The notes below the pieces were generated by a model. That model was not told the origin of the DNA, ran no database searches, and was given only the letters and a program-made list of their open reading frames with translations. This document shows, one piece after another, positions 35,261 to 44,990 of a stretch of 64,000 nucleotides of DNA (position 1 is its first letter; each line of letters begins with the position of its first letter). Location: NCBI RefSeq assembly GCF_022919835.1, contig NZ_CP095074.1:4380001-4444000 (forward strand), given 5' to 3'. The stretch comes from Halobacillus shinanisalinarum (lineage in GTDB: Bacteria; Bacillota; Bacilli; Bacillales; Halobacillaceae). The position numbers and the translations under genes are program-made.

Positions 35261-37093
35261 ATGGCACGTAAACCTAAGCACAGACCTGAGACGAATAAAC
35301 ATTTGAATAGGTTTAAATACACGCAGGATCAAGCCATTGAGAAGCCTTTTAACTGGACACAAATGGTTCGCCTGCTCAAATATGTAAAACCATACACGAG
35401 GCGTCTGTTGCCCATATCTATAATAGCCATGCTCATATCTACAATTGTTCGACTTGTAGTACCTATTCTAATAGGTAAAGTCGCGATTGATGTCGCGATA
35501 GCTGAAAATAATACAAATCTACTTATTCAACTCGTAGTAGGGATCGCTATCATGTATCTATTAAGCTATATCGGTAACGCTTTGCGTATCAAGTATGTCA
35601 ACATACTAGGCCAAAATGTCATCTACGATCTGCGCCAACACTTGTTTTCACATGTACAAAGACTCTCACATAAATTCTTTGATTCACGGTCAGCGGGATC
35701 GATTTTAGTTCGAATCATGAATGATATTAATTCATTGCAGGAGTTGTTCACAAATGGGATCATCAATCTGTTAATGGATATTGTCATGTTGACAGGGATT
35801 GTGGTTATTTTATTCGCATTAAGCCCTAAGCTGGCTCTTGCTATCCTAGTGATTATGCCGCTCATGTTCTACATTTCCACGAAGCTGCGAAGGAACATAC
35901 GCCGCTCCTGGCAAGAGGTCCGAATCCAGCAATCAAGGTTGAACTCTCATTTAAATGAGAGTCTGCAGGGAGTGCGGATTACCCAGTCTTTTTCTCAGGA
36001 AACAGAGAATGCAGAATACTTTAATGGAGTGAACACAGATAATTTCCAATCATGGAATACTGCCACGAGGAAAAGTGCAATGTTCCGTCCTTTTGTTGAA
36101 ATGAGTAACGCGGTCGGGACAGTGATTTTGATCTCTTATGGGGCGTTTCTTATTTTACAAGGTGCCATTGAAATTGGTACTTTCGTCTCGTTTGCCTTCT
36201 TCCTTGGCATGTTCTGGGAGCCAATTTCAAGACTTGGTCAAGTATACAATCAACTTCTGATGGCGATGGCCGCCTCGGAGCGGATCTTTGAATTTCTCGA
36301 CGAACAACCAAACGTTCAAGAAAAATCAAATGCGCGTGACCTTTCAGATATGAAGGGTCATATAGAATTTGATCAAGTACAATTTGCCTATGATGAGAAG
36401 CGAATCGCTTTGCATAAGATATCACTTGAAATGAAACAAGGGGAAACAGTTGCATTAGTCGGCCATACAGGGTCCGGTAAATCAACGATTGCTAACTTAA
36501 TCAGTCGTTTTTACGATCCGACAAAAGGTGCAGTTAAAATTGATGGGACAGATCTTCAAGATGCTACGATTGATAGTGTCAGACAGCAAATTAGCGTCGT
36601 GTTACAAGATACATTTATTTTCTCTGGTACAATTATGGAAAATATTCGTTTCGGTCGACCAACCGCCTCTGATGAGGAAGTAATCGAAGCAGCTAAGCTG
36701 GTTGGAGCAGATGATTTTATTAGTCGCTTAAATAGCGGCTATGAAACGGAAGTAGAAGAGAGGGGAAGTATTTTATCCGCTGGTGAGCGGCAGCTCCTAT
36801 CCTTTGCAAGAGCTTTGCTCGCTGATCCAAGAATCCTAATTTTGGATGAGGCAACAGCAAGTATTGATACAGAGACTGAAATGAAAATTCAGCAGGCACT
36901 AAGAAGACTCTTAAAAGATAGAACCGCGATTATTATTGCACATAGACTGTCAACGATTAGGGAAGCTGACACCATTTACGTACTCGAACACGGCAAGATC
37001 CTCGAGCACGGATCCCACGACCAGCTGATGGACCAAGAAGGCGAATATTTTGAGTTAGTTAAAGCACAATTTCAAATGCTTGATGCTATTTAA
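35261..37093 (+). CDS. yknV: ABC exporter half-transporter, YknV type
   Basis: The 610-residue partner half-transporter has six helices (about 40-340), then Walker A GHTGSGKS near 401, signature LSAGERQ near 505 (Ala for Gly), and Walker B ILILDEATASID with the catalytic Glu, and AHRLST. ATG 35261 follows AAAGGGGGAG, 26 bp after the yknU stop. One complete ATP site (Walker B Glu here with the canonical LSGGQ from YknU) and one degenerate site are expected, as in BmrC/BmrD. Substrate unknown. A terminator follows. Confidence 0.88.
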   Translation: MARKPKHRPETNKHLNRFKYTQDQAIEKPFNWTQMVRLLKYVKPYTRRLLPISIIAMLISTIVRLVVPILIGKVAIDVAIAENNTNLLIQLVVGIAIMYLLSYIGNALRIKYVNILGQNVIYDLRQHLFSHVQRLSHKFFDSRSAGSILVRIMNDINSLQELFTNGIINLLMDIVMLTGIVVILFALSPKLALAILVIMPLMFYISTKLRRNIRRSWQEVRIQQSRLNSHLNESLQGVRITQSFSQETENAEYFNGVNTDNFQSWNTATRKSAMFRPFVEMSNAVGTVILISYGAFLILQGAIEIGTFVSFAFFLGMFWEPISRLGQVYNQLLMAMAASERIFEFLDEQPNVQEKSNARDLSDMKGHIEFDQVQFAYDEKRIALHKISLEMKQGETVALVGHTGSGKSTIANLISRFYDPTKGAVKIDGTDLQDATIDSVRQQISVVLQDTFIFSGTIMENIRFGRPTASDEEVIEAAKLVGADDFISRLNSGYETEVEERGSILSAGERQLLSFARALLADPRILILDEATASIDTETEMKIQQALRRLLKDRTAIIIAHRLSTIREADTIYVLEHGKILEHGSHDQLMDQEGEYFELVKAQFQMLDAI

Positions 37094-37133
37094 AAAATGC
37101 CCTCGCTCCTATTTGAGAGAGGGCATTTTTCTC
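37093..37133 (+). terminator. Terminator of the ABC exporter operon
   Basis: AAAAATGCCCTC pairs with GAGGGCATTTTT over a 14-base loop. Confidence 0.85.
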
Positions 37134-37342
37134 TTTTCTCTAACCTTTCGAAAAATTTTTTGCTAGAAACAATAATCATGACTAAAAAAGCCTTTATTTA
37201 TTAGAAGGTCGAAGAATTAATTGGATTTTTGATACAATTAAGGATTTTTTCATCAACGATAGGGTAATGTATTGTAGTGTCTATTGAAGTCAAAAATATA
37301 GACAGTAACCTTACATATGGGATACGATGGATGCAAATGAGT

Positions 37343-37360
37343 TTGTGAAGTTTGTCACAA
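37343..37360. promoter_or_regulatory. Rex-type operator upstream of cydA
   Basis: TTGTGAAGTTTGTCACAA differs from the Rex consensus TTGTGAAnnnnTTCACAA by one base. It lies 94 bp before the cydA start. Rex senses NADH/NAD+ and represses cydAB when NADH is low. The rest of the 360 bp leader holds no gene. Confidence 0.75.
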
Positions 37361-37453
37361 AATAGTCAGCGATCACGTAACCATGTATCGCTTTTTCGTT
37401 TTATACTTATAGTGAGTTGGATTAGTTTAATAAGTTACAAGGGGGAGTAGCAA

Positions 37454-38806
37454 ATGTTTTTTGAAGATAGTGTGCTAATGAGTCGATTGCTTACCTTCTT
37501 AACGCTAGGATTTCATATTATATTTGCAACCGTTGGGGTCGGCATACCTATCATGATATCAATGGCTGAGTTTATCGGTATTAAGAAGAAGGATCCACAC
37601 TATACATTGTTAGCACGAAGATGGACCAGAGGATTTACGATCACAGTCGCTGTTGGTGTGGTCACGGGTACAGCTATAGGTTTGCAACTCTCTTTATTAT
37701 GGCCGAGCTTTATGCAAGTGGCGGGGAATATTATCAGTTTGCCGCTATTCTTGGAGGTATTCGCCTTCTTTTTTGAAGCTATTTTTTTAGGGGCATATCT
37801 TTACACATGGGACCGTTTCAAAAATCCAATTTTTCACTGGTTATTATCAATTCCTATTGTTATAGGTTCAACCCTGTCTGCTTTTTTTATTACAACTGTC
37901 AATGCGTTTATGAATTCGCCGCAAGGGTTCGAAATTGATGAAGGTAAGCTAACTGCAGTAGAGCCTTTTGCGGCCATGTTTAACCCAGCAACACCGTCAA
38001 AAGTGTTTCATGTGATTACGTCGTCTTATTTAACATCTGCAGCGATCTTAGCAACGATTGCGGCGGTTATTATTTTGATGAAAAAAGGAACGACATATCA
38101 TAGGAAAGCTTTAAAGATGACAGTTACCGCCACGTTTGTCTTCGCGTTAGCTACGGCTATAGCCGGTGATTCATCAGCGAAATATCTAGCTGAATATCAG
38201 CCTGACAAGCTGGCCGCTGGGGAATGGCATTTTGAAACAGAGGAAGGCGCGGATCTGGTTGTCTTTGGGACATTAAACGAAAACAATGAAGTGAAGAACG
38301 AAATACGTATTCCAGGTGCACTAAGTTTCTTGGCTTATGGTGATTTTAATGCAGAGGTAGAAGGTTTATATGAAACACCTGAAGATGAACGGCCGCCACT
38401 ATGGATTCATTATATGTTCGACTTGATGGTTTCCATAGGTTTCTATTTAGTAGGTATATCCATGCTGTTCCTTATTTTCTGGAAGGTGAAAAAGTGGAAT
38501 GAGTACAATAAATGGTTGTTAACAGGGTTAGCTGTAATCGGACCGCTTGCCATGCTTGCTATTGAATTTGGCTGGATTTACGCAGAGGTGGGGCGGCAGC
38601 CATGGATCATAAGAGGGTTTATGACAGTGGCAGAAGGGGCAACAACTTCGCCGCACGTAGGATTAATGTTTCTGCTGTTCTTAGGGCTGTACACTGTTTT
38701 AGGAATCGGATGTATTGTTGTGCTGCGTAAGATATTTAAAAATAATCCGGCAGAACTAGAGCTTGAAGGTCGCTACCCTAATGTAAAGGAGAGTGACAAA
38801 GAATGA
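37454..38806 (+). CDS. cydA: Cytochrome bd ubiquinol/menaquinol oxidase subunit I
   Basis: CydA carries the quinol site and haems b558, b595 and d. The 450-residue protein has His21 in LGFHIIFATVGVG, the EFAFF-type helix (FLEVFAFFFEAIFLGAYLYTW), and GRQPW near 380, the family mark. The Q-loop between helices VI and VII is short, as in the Gram-positive and CIO group. ATG 37454 follows AAGGGGGAG. The gene overlaps cydB by 4 bp (ATGA), so they are translationally coupled. In B. subtilis the closest pair may be ythAB rather than cydAB. A Rex-type operator sits upstream. Confidence 0.93.
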   Translation: MFFEDSVLMSRLLTFLTLGFHIIFATVGVGIPIMISMAEFIGIKKKDPHYTLLARRWTRGFTITVAVGVVTGTAIGLQLSLLWPSFMQVAGNIISLPLFLEVFAFFFEAIFLGAYLYTWDRFKNPIFHWLLSIPIVIGSTLSAFFITTVNAFMNSPQGFEIDEGKLTAVEPFAAMFNPATPSKVFHVITSSYLTSAAILATIAAVIILMKKGTTYHRKALKMTVTATFVFALATAIAGDSSAKYLAEYQPDKLAAGEWHFETEEGADLVVFGTLNENNEVKNEIRIPGALSFLAYGDFNAEVEGLYETPEDERPPLWIHYMFDLMVSIGFYLVGISMLFLIFWKVKKWNEYNKWLLTGLAVIGPLAMLAIEFGWIYAEVGRQPWIIRGFMTVAEGATTSPHVGLMFLLFLGLYTVLGIGCIVVLRKIFKNNPAELELEGRYPNVKESDKE

Positions 38807-39816
38807 GTTATGAATATATAGGAATTACAGTTCTCTGGTTCTTCCTGTATGGTTATTTAATTGTGGCATCGGTCGACTTTGGGGCCGGATTCTTTGCGTA
38901 CTATGCCAGACTGACGAAAAAGGACCACATTATTAACAAGCTGATATCCAGATACCTGTCACCGGTTTGGGAAGTAACGAACGTATTTTTTGTCTTCTTC
39001 TTTGTTGGTCTTGTAGGATTCTTTCCTGATACGGCCTACTATTTAGGACAATCGCTGCTTGTTCCAGGTAGCATCGCTATCGTCCTGTTAGCGATTCGTG
39101 GATCGTTTTATGCATTTGAAAGCTATGGGTCGAAGGATAATTCTGTGTACATGTTTCTTTACGGAGCCACTGGATTACTGATTCCGGCTTCACTTGCAAC
39201 AGCGATGACGATTTCTGAAGGAGGTTTTATTGAAGAAACAGCTAGTGGAGTACACCTCATGATTGGGAAATTAATCTCAAGTCCATATTCATGGAGTGTT
39301 GTCCTGCTTGCCATCGTTTCTGTTTTGTATATAAGTTCGATGTTCCTGACTTACTATGCACATCGCGCAGATGATAGGCCGGCACTTGAAATTGTTCGAA
39401 AATACGCCCTATTTTGGAGTTCACCAACGATTATAGCGAGTTTAACTACATTTATTGCGTTAAGTCAGCATAATCCTGTGCATTATCAAAAAGCAATCGG
39501 TCTTTGGTGGATGTTTGGGATTTCAGTTGCCTTCTTTATGATCGGTCTGTTTCTTGTTTATCAAGGCAAATATTACGGGTGGGCCTTTATAGCTGTAATG
39601 TTCCAGTTTTTCTTTGCTTTCTTTGGTTATGGAGCTTCGCATCTTCCCTATATTCTGCAGCCTTTTGTCACAATCACAAGCGGGGCTACAAACGAAACCA
39701 TGGGGGTTACACTTATCATAGCCTTTATAGCTGGCTTGTTTTTGCTCATCCCATCATTGGTTATGCTCATGCGTATGTTTTTATTCGATGCGGATTATGT
39801 AAAAGGGAAAAAGTAA
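38803..39816 (+). CDS. cydB: Cytochrome bd oxidase subunit II
   Basis: The 337-residue protein has eight to nine hydrophobic helices. It starts YEYIGITVLWFFLYGYLIV, and VDFGAGFF and SPVWEVTNVFFVFF (Trp-Glu-x-x-Asn) are the CydB signatures. It overlaps cydA by 4 bp and lacks cydCD neighbours, so haem export genes must lie elsewhere. It is coupled to the respiratory chain under low oxygen. ATG 38803 follows GAGAGTGA inside the cydA end. Confidence 0.92.
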   Translation: MSYEYIGITVLWFFLYGYLIVASVDFGAGFFAYYARLTKKDHIINKLISRYLSPVWEVTNVFFVFFFVGLVGFFPDTAYYLGQSLLVPGSIAIVLLAIRGSFYAFESYGSKDNSVYMFLYGATGLLIPASLATAMTISEGGFIEETASGVHLMIGKLISSPYSWSVVLLAIVSVLYISSMFLTYYAHRADDRPALEIVRKYALFWSSPTIIASLTTFIALSQHNPVHYQKAIGLWWMFGISVAFFMIGLFLVYQGKYYGWAFIAVMFQFFFAFFGYGASHLPYILQPFVTITSGATNETMGVTLIIAFIAGLFLLIPSLVMLMRMFLFDADYVKGKK

Positions 39817-39944
39817 GGATGTGGAGAAAACTCTTTCCTTAACAAAATCTATGCTCAATAGGATCTTTTCCATTTTCCAGTGTATCGCTAAATAAACTAT
39901 GATAAAATGTGAATACATTGATTTGACAGTATGGGGGATGAAGC

Positions 39945-40613
39945 ATGAAGAAGGAATATGCAGTCGTTGGTCTAGGACGCTTCGGTGGAAGTATATGCCG
40001 TGAGTTAAATAAAGAAGGCATGGAAGTCCTGGCATTGGATATGGATGAAGATAAAGTTAATGAATATAGAGATATTGCAGCACATGCAGTTATTGCAGAT
40101 TCTACAGATGAAAGTGTGCTTAAAGAATTAGGTTTAAGTAATTTCGATCATGTGATTGTTGCGATCGGAGATAACATTTTGGCTAGTATTCTAACAACAG
40201 TTATTCTTAAAGAATTAGGAATTAAATCGGTTACTGTAAAAGCACAAAATGATTACCATGAAAAAATCTTAAGAAAAATTGGCGCTGACCACGTTGTTCA
40301 CCCTGAGCGCGATATGGGTAAACGAATCGCTCACAACATTATTTCTAATAACATCCTAGACTATATTGAGTTATCAGACGACCATAGTGTAGTGGAAGTT
40401 AAGGCGGGCGACAAAATGAGTGGACAAAGCCTGGTTGACTTAGATATTCGCGCAGAATACGGGTGTAACGTCGTTGCTATAAAGAGAGATAAAGACATAA
40501 TCGTCTCTCCTATGGCTACAGAGGAAATCAAAGAGAGAGATGTATTGATTGTGATAGGAGCTGATAAAGATATCAGCCGTTTTGAGAAAAATTTAGTTGT
40601 AGAACAAGATTAA
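39945..40613 (+). CDS. ktrC: Ktr potassium channel RCK regulator KtrC
   Basis: KtrC forms an octameric ring that binds ATP/ADP and c-di-AMP and gates the KtrD pore. The 222-residue protein has an RCK-N domain, with GLGRFGGS near 9 and Asp at the end of beta-2 (LALDMDEDKV), and an RCK-C domain from about 135. ATG 39945 follows GGGGGATG. The pore subunit ktrD is 26 kb away at 13085, so the subunits are not in one operon, as in B. subtilis. rnjA also follows ktrC there; here the pyruvate oxidase gene is between. The leader is too short for a c-di-AMP riboswitch. Confidence 0.93.
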   Translation: MKKEYAVVGLGRFGGSICRELNKEGMEVLALDMDEDKVNEYRDIAAHAVIADSTDESVLKELGLSNFDHVIVAIGDNILASILTTVILKELGIKSVTVKAQNDYHEKILRKIGADHVVHPERDMGKRIAHNIISNNILDYIELSDDHSVVEVKAGDKMSGQSLVDLDIRAEYGCNVVAIKRDKDIIVSPMATEEIKERDVLIVIGADKDISRFEKNLVVEQD

Positions 40614-40618
40614 GCTGG

Positions 40619-40649
40619 AAAAACACCCTGTTAGTTAGGGTGTTTTTTG
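40619..40649 (+). terminator. Terminator of ktrC
   Basis: AAACACCCT pairs with AGGGTGTTT over 7 bases, then TTTT. Confidence 0.85.
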
Positions 40650-40717
40650 TTTACGTTTAAGTGTTTAAGGATACAAAGGAGATATAGTCTGTTTATAAGA
40701 AGAAAGGATGAGAAGTG

Positions 40718-42439
40718 ATGTTTGAACAACGAACGGGTCAAGCCCTTGTAAATTCACTTATAGACTGGGAAGTTAATCACGTTTATGGACTTCCGGGTGA
40801 TTCGATTAACGAATTCATAGATGATTTGAGAAAGAAGCAAGACCAAATAAAATTTTTTCAAGTACGACATGAGGAAACAGGTGCACTGGCTGCTGCATCT
40901 TATGCAAAGTTGACAGGCAAGCTTGGCGTTTGCTTATCGATTGCAGGTCCGGGTGGCATTCATTTACTAAATGGCTTGTATGATGCTAAAGGGGATAAAG
41001 TTCCAGTGCTCGCGATCGTGGGTCAAGTGAGCAGTGAAGAAGTTGGAACGGGAGCTTTTCAAGAGGTGAACCTTGAACGGTTATTTGATGATGTAGCTGT
41101 TTTTAATAAGCGTGCTGAATCAGAAAGTCAGCTTCCGGACTTGTTAAATCAAGCGATTCGAGAAGCATATACGAAAAAAGGTGTCTCCGTATTAGTCGTT
41201 CCTGATGATCTATTTGCAGCAAAACAGAAGGATGACGAGAAACTCACGGCAGATTCTTACTATAAACCGACAATTATGCCCCAGGACGAGCATTTAAATG
41301 AAGCAAGACAATGGATAGAGAAAGCAGAAAATCCGGTTATTTTAGCAGGGAAGGGCACCGTGGATGCAAAAAATGAACTAATTGATTTTGCAGAAAAGGT
41401 AAAAGCGCCGATTGTATTAAGCTTGCTTGCTAAAGGCGTCATTCCCGATAATCATCCATATTGTTTAGGTCATCATGGACAGATCGGAACGAAACCTGCC
41501 TATAAAGCTATTAAAGAATGTGATCTTCTTTTGCTAATTGGTACACAGTTTCCTTATCGTGACTTCCTTCCTGACCATGTGCAGGCCATTCAAATTGATA
41601 ATAAACCAGAGCACCTTGGGAAGCATTATCCTATTGAGTTAGGGCTGGCTGGTGATGCCAAACAAACGCTAACCCGTTTAACTAAACTCATTTCAGCCAG
41701 AGAAGAAAATACCAATCTAGAGAAGTATCAAGAAATGATGAATGAATGGCGCATTGCCTTGCAGAAGGAAAAGCGTTCAGAGGAAAACCCATTACATGCA
41801 CCCCAAGTCATGTATGAACTTGAAAAACATATGAAGCCACAGGCGGTTATATCTGCCGATGTGGGAAATGTAACGGTATGGGCTTCACGCTTTTTGCCAT
41901 TGGTTGATCAGAAGTTTCTCATTTCAGGGTGGCTGGCTACCATGGGGGTAGGGTTGCCGGGTGCTATCGCCGCGCAAATTGCTTATCCTGATCGTCAAGT
42001 GATTGGGATTTGTGGTGACGGAGGGTTTTCTATGGGAATGCAGGACTTCGTCACAGCTGTGAAGTACGATTTACCGATTAAAATGGTGATACTGAATAAT
42101 AGCAAGATCGGTATGATTAAATACGAACAAGCTCAAATGGGACATCTGAATTATGAAACAGCCCTTGGTGAAATGGATTTTGCTAAGTTTGCTGAAGCAT
42201 GCGGCGGAGAGGGATACAGAATTGAGTCTTATGACGAACTGGCAACCCGTATGCAACAGGCTTTTTTGTCTGATAAGCCAGCAATTATTGATGTGGTGAT
42301 AGAAGAGCAAGCTCCGCTTCCAGGCCATATTGATTATCAGTCAGCCGTTAACTATTCAAAATATATCATTAAGAATTTCTTCGAATCAGGTGACATTGAC
42401 TTACCTGACATAAGTAAATCATTGAAGAGGTTAACATAA
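40718..42439 (+). CDS. ydaP: Pyruvate oxidase, YdaP/PoxB type
   Basis: This is a ThDP-dependent enzyme of 573 residues: an N-terminal domain with Glu in QVRHEETGALAAASYAKLTG (Glu near 51), a middle FAD-like domain, and a C-terminal PP domain with GDGGFSMGMQDF ... NNSKIGM (ThDP-binding GDG-x26-NN). The family oxidises pyruvate to acetate or acetyl-phosphate; B. subtilis YdaP is a SigB-dependent relative. A role as overflow enzyme next to cydAB and pdh is inference. ATG 40718 follows AAAGGATGAG. Glyoxylate carboligase or acetolactate synthase are less likely by length and context. Confidence 0.88.
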   Translation: MFEQRTGQALVNSLIDWEVNHVYGLPGDSINEFIDDLRKKQDQIKFFQVRHEETGALAAASYAKLTGKLGVCLSIAGPGGIHLLNGLYDAKGDKVPVLAIVGQVSSEEVGTGAFQEVNLERLFDDVAVFNKRAESESQLPDLLNQAIREAYTKKGVSVLVVPDDLFAAKQKDDEKLTADSYYKPTIMPQDEHLNEARQWIEKAENPVILAGKGTVDAKNELIDFAEKVKAPIVLSLLAKGVIPDNHPYCLGHHGQIGTKPAYKAIKECDLLLLIGTQFPYRDFLPDHVQAIQIDNKPEHLGKHYPIELGLAGDAKQTLTRLTKLISAREENTNLEKYQEMMNEWRIALQKEKRSEENPLHAPQVMYELEKHMKPQAVISADVGNVTVWASRFLPLVDQKFLISGWLATMGVGLPGAIAAQIAYPDRQVIGICGDGGFSMGMQDFVTAVKYDLPIKMVILNNSKIGMIKYEQAQMGHLNYETALGEMDFAKFAEACGGEGYRIESYDELATRMQQAFLSDKPAIIDVVIEEQAPLPGHIDYQSAVNYSKYIIKNFFESGDIDLPDISKSLKRLT

Positions 42440-42446
42440 GGAATAA

Positions 42447-42482
42447 AGAAGCTCCCGCTATCATATTAGCGGGAGCTTCTAC
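42447..42482. terminator. Terminator between pyruvate oxidase and rnjA
   Basis: AGAAGCTCCCGCTA pairs perfectly with TAGCGGGAGCTTCT over a 6-base loop. It serves both convergent genes. Confidence 0.85.
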
Positions 42483-42502
42483 ATTTAGCAGGCTTCTTGT
42501 CA

Positions 42503-44170
42503 TCAGACTTCCATAATGATAGGAAGGATCATTGGACGACGTTTTGTTTTTTCAAATAAGAAAGGCGCTATCGTGTCCGTAATCTCATTTTTAATTTCAG
42601 ACCACTGAGTTGTGCGGCGATCCATTACTTTTTCTACATGAGTACTAACGAGTTTCTGGGCCTCTTTAATTAAGTCTTCGGATTCCCTCATATAAACAAA
42701 ACCGCGAGAGATAATATCAGGTCCTGAAGCAATCTTGAATTCCTTCATGTTTATACTAACGACAACGATGACTAATCCTTCTTCCGATAGGATACGGCGG
42801 TCTCGAAGTACGATGTTACCGATATCACCGATTCCACTTCCATCCACGTACACGGCGCCAGAAGGAACTTTACCAGCAATCATTGCTTCGTCTTTGCCAA
42901 GAGCCAGAACATCGCCATTGTCCATTACAAAACAGTTGTCTGGGTCAATGTCACATTCTTCACTTAGTTTCACATGTTCCTTAAGCATACGGTATTCACC
43001 GTGAATCGGCATAAAGAATTTAGGCTGGATTAAACGCAGCATCAACTTCATTTCGTCTTGACTGCCGTGTCCAGAAGTATGAATGTTAGTTAAAGGTCCG
43101 TGAATAACATCGGCACCTGCACGATAAAGTTTATTAATTGTACGGCTTACACTAATCGCGTTACCAGGGATTGGGGAAGAGGAAAACACGACTGTATCTT
43201 TGGGCATAATTTGAATCTGACGGTGAGTTCCATTAGCAATACGAGATAGTGCTGCCATTGGTTCACCTTGGGATCCTGTACATAAAATAACCACTTCATG
43301 TGCAGGCAGACGATTGAGTTGCTGAGCATCAATAAATGTCTCCTTAGGTGCGCGGATGTACCCAAGTTCTTGGCCAATTCTGATGGCAGATTCCATGCTT
43401 CGACCAAACACAGCAACTTTACGATTATTTCTAACAGCAGACTCAACAACCTGCTGCAGGCGGTAGATATTAGATGCAAAGGTTGCGAATATTAGTCTCC
43501 CATCAACACGCGTAAATATGTCTTGAATGCTTTGTCCTACTACCCGTTCTGATTTGGTAAATCCAGGTACTTCACTATTTGTGCTATCGGATAATAGTGC
43601 AAGTACGCCTTCTTTTCCAATCTCAGCCATTCTTGCTAGGTTAGCTGGTTCGCCTACAGGGGTGAAATCAAATTTGAAATCTCCTGTATGGACGATGTTG
43701 CCAGGAGGGGTTTTTACTACAATTCCAAATGAATCAGGGATACTATGGGTTGTACGGAAAAAGGAAACAGATGTTTTGCGGAATTTAATTACATCGTCCT
43801 CTTGAATCGTGTGCATTTTCGTATTTCGAAGTAGTCCATGTTCATCTAATTTGTTACGTAAAAGTCCAACTGCAAGCTTTCCAGCATAAATTGGAATGTT
43901 AATTTCACGCAAAAGATAAGGGATACCACCGATATGGTCCTCGTGACCGTGGGTAATGAACAACCCTTTAATTTTGTCCTGGTTTTGAACTAAATAGGTG
44001 TAATCAGGGATTACGTAATCAATTCCTAAAAGCTCGTCTTCAGGAAATTTGATTCCAGCATCAATGAGGATGATTTCGTCCTGGAATTGAACAGCGTATG
44101 TGTTTTTACCAATCTCACCGAGTCCACCTAAGGCGAACACCGCTGTTTGGTCATTTTTAACAAACTTCAT
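42503..44170 (-). CDS. rnjA: Ribonuclease J1
   Basis: RNase J1 is a 5'-to-3' exo- and endoribonuclease that matures 16S rRNA and degrades mRNA. The 555-residue protein has the metallo-beta-lactamase motif HGHEDH (His74, His76, Asp78, His79). The beta-CASP part follows with [11 protein letters not shown] and [14 protein letters not shown], and the C-terminal domain ends in a hydrophobic tail. It lies 3 bp from rpoY and on the same strand, as in B. subtilis. ATG 44170 follows the rpoY stop region. Confidence 0.96.
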   Translation of the reverse strand: MKFVKNDQTAVFALGGLGEIGKNTYAVQFQDEIILIDAGIKFPEDELLGIDYVIPDYTYLVQNQDKIKGLFITHGHEDHIGGIPYLLREINIPIYAGKLAVGLLRNKLDEHGLLRNTKMHTIQEDDVIKFRKTSVSFFRTTHSIPDSFGIVVKTPPGNIVHTGDFKFDFTPVGEPANLARMAEIGKEGVLALLSDSTNSEVPGFTKSERVVGQSIQDIFTRVDGRLIFATFASNIYRLQQVVESAVRNNRKVAVFGRSMESAIRIGQELGYIRAPKETFIDAQQLNRLPAHEVVILCTGSQGEPMAALSRIANGTHRQIQIMPKDTVVFSSSPIPGNAISVSRTINKLYRAGADVIHGPLTNIHTSGHGSQDEMKLMLRLIQPKFFMPIHGEYRMLKEHVKLSEECDIDPDNCFVMDNGDVLALGKDEAMIAGKVPSGAVYVDGSGIGDIGNIVLRDRRILSEEGLVIVVVSINMKEFKIASGPDIISRGFVYMRESEDLIKEAQKLVSTHVEKVMDRRTTQWSEIKNEITDTIAPFLFEKTKRRPMILPIIMEV

Positions 44171-44173
44171 CTG

Positions 44174-44383
44174 TTACACATTCTCCACTTGGAAATCTTC
44201 AGACTGCTTTTCATAAGCCAAGTGATCCTCATTAAGCACCTGGATGTATTCGATGTTCAAATTCTTTGCAGCCAATTTTTTGCGTACTTCTCTCTCTGTC
44301 TCCGACTCTACGTACATGGCTTGTGTACGTTCGCGAACAGGAACTTCATTTGCCAGTTCCTGATAAAATACTTTAAAAATCAT
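44174..44383 (-). CDS. rpoY: RNA polymerase epsilon subunit
   Basis: The 69-residue protein [18 protein letters not shown], then [21 protein letters not shown] and [18 protein letters not shown], is the YkzG/RpoY family, a small Firmicutes RNA polymerase subunit that resembles phage Gp2. ATG 44383 follows AAGGAGCG; the longer frame to 44419 lacks a site. It is translated immediately before rnjA, an operon conserved through Bacilli. Confidence 0.95.
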   Translation of the reverse strand: MIFKVFYQELANEVPVRERTQAMYVESETEREVRKKLAAKNLNIEYIQVLNEDHLAYEKQSEDFQVENV

Positions 44384-44515
44384 GTTATTATCGCTCCTTA
44401 CTAGATATAATTTCCACATATTTGTTCTGTTGATAATGATAGCACGTTTGTTTTAAAGATGGGAATACATTTCATAATTGAATGGGTCATACTCCGCCAT
44501 ATGACATTCAGTTGT

Positions 44516-44587
44516 TTACGCGTATGTTTTTCGTTCCATAAGTTTTTTCCAACGTTTTCTAAGCTTTCTTCTTAGACGCTTCATCAT
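44516..44587 (-). CDS. 23-residue highly basic peptide
   Basis: ATG 44587 is 9 bases after GGAGATGG. The peptide starts MMKRLRRKLRKRWKKLM and has 13 Lys or Arg among 23 residues, with hydrophobic residues at positions typical of an amphipathic helix. Such peptides bind RNA, membranes or ribosomes. I recognise no family. It lies upstream of rpoY-rnjA on the same strand, beginning just after the MITE-like copy. Only the ribosome binding site and composition support it. Confidence 0.45.
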   Translation of the reverse strand: MMKRLRRKLRKRWKKLMERKTYA

Positions 44588-44780
44588 ATGAGCCATCTCC
44601 TTTCGATGATGAAGAAAGTTGCCAAAAACGTTAAACCGCCCAATCCCTGTTATCTCTAGTATAATACGGTTTCGTTCAGAATGAAACATATACGTATAAT
44701 CATTTATGAATATCCTTCGTTTTTCTTCTCAAATATATCCATGCATGCTAAAGTATAGCCAGCATACAAAATGTATAAAA

Positions 44781-44936
44781 GTGTGTGTTCAAAAAGTTGA
44801 CGAATGAGAACAAGAAGTCTAAGGTGCGAACGTTTTGAGGCCACAGCGTATGCCTTTTCAAACGTGAGGACTGGAAAAAACCGAGCAACGAAGAAATTCG
44901 CCGTTTATCATTTGGTGACTTTTTGAACATCCTCTA
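44781..44936. mobile_element. MITE-like element, copy 2, internally deleted
   Basis: The same TGTTCAAAAAGT and ACTTTTTGAACA ends as at 26084 enclose about 155 bp. The first internal block after AATGAGAAC is missing. TAAAAG flanks both sides (44776-44781 and 44935-44940), a possible short target duplication. Confidence 0.7.
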
Positions 44937-44990
44937 AAAGTAAATTCTATAAACACCACATCACACCTTACTATCGATGGAGGAATGAAG

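Noticed and set aside
39817..39944. c-di-AMP riboswitch before ktrC
   Set aside because: Only 128 bp are available and none of the conserved ydaO/yuaA core is visible.
44748..44930. 60-codon ORF on the minus strand
   Set aside because: It lies on the MITE-like copy; the similar frame at 62203-62424 starts the same way only because the two DNA copies are alike. Neither has a ribosome binding site.
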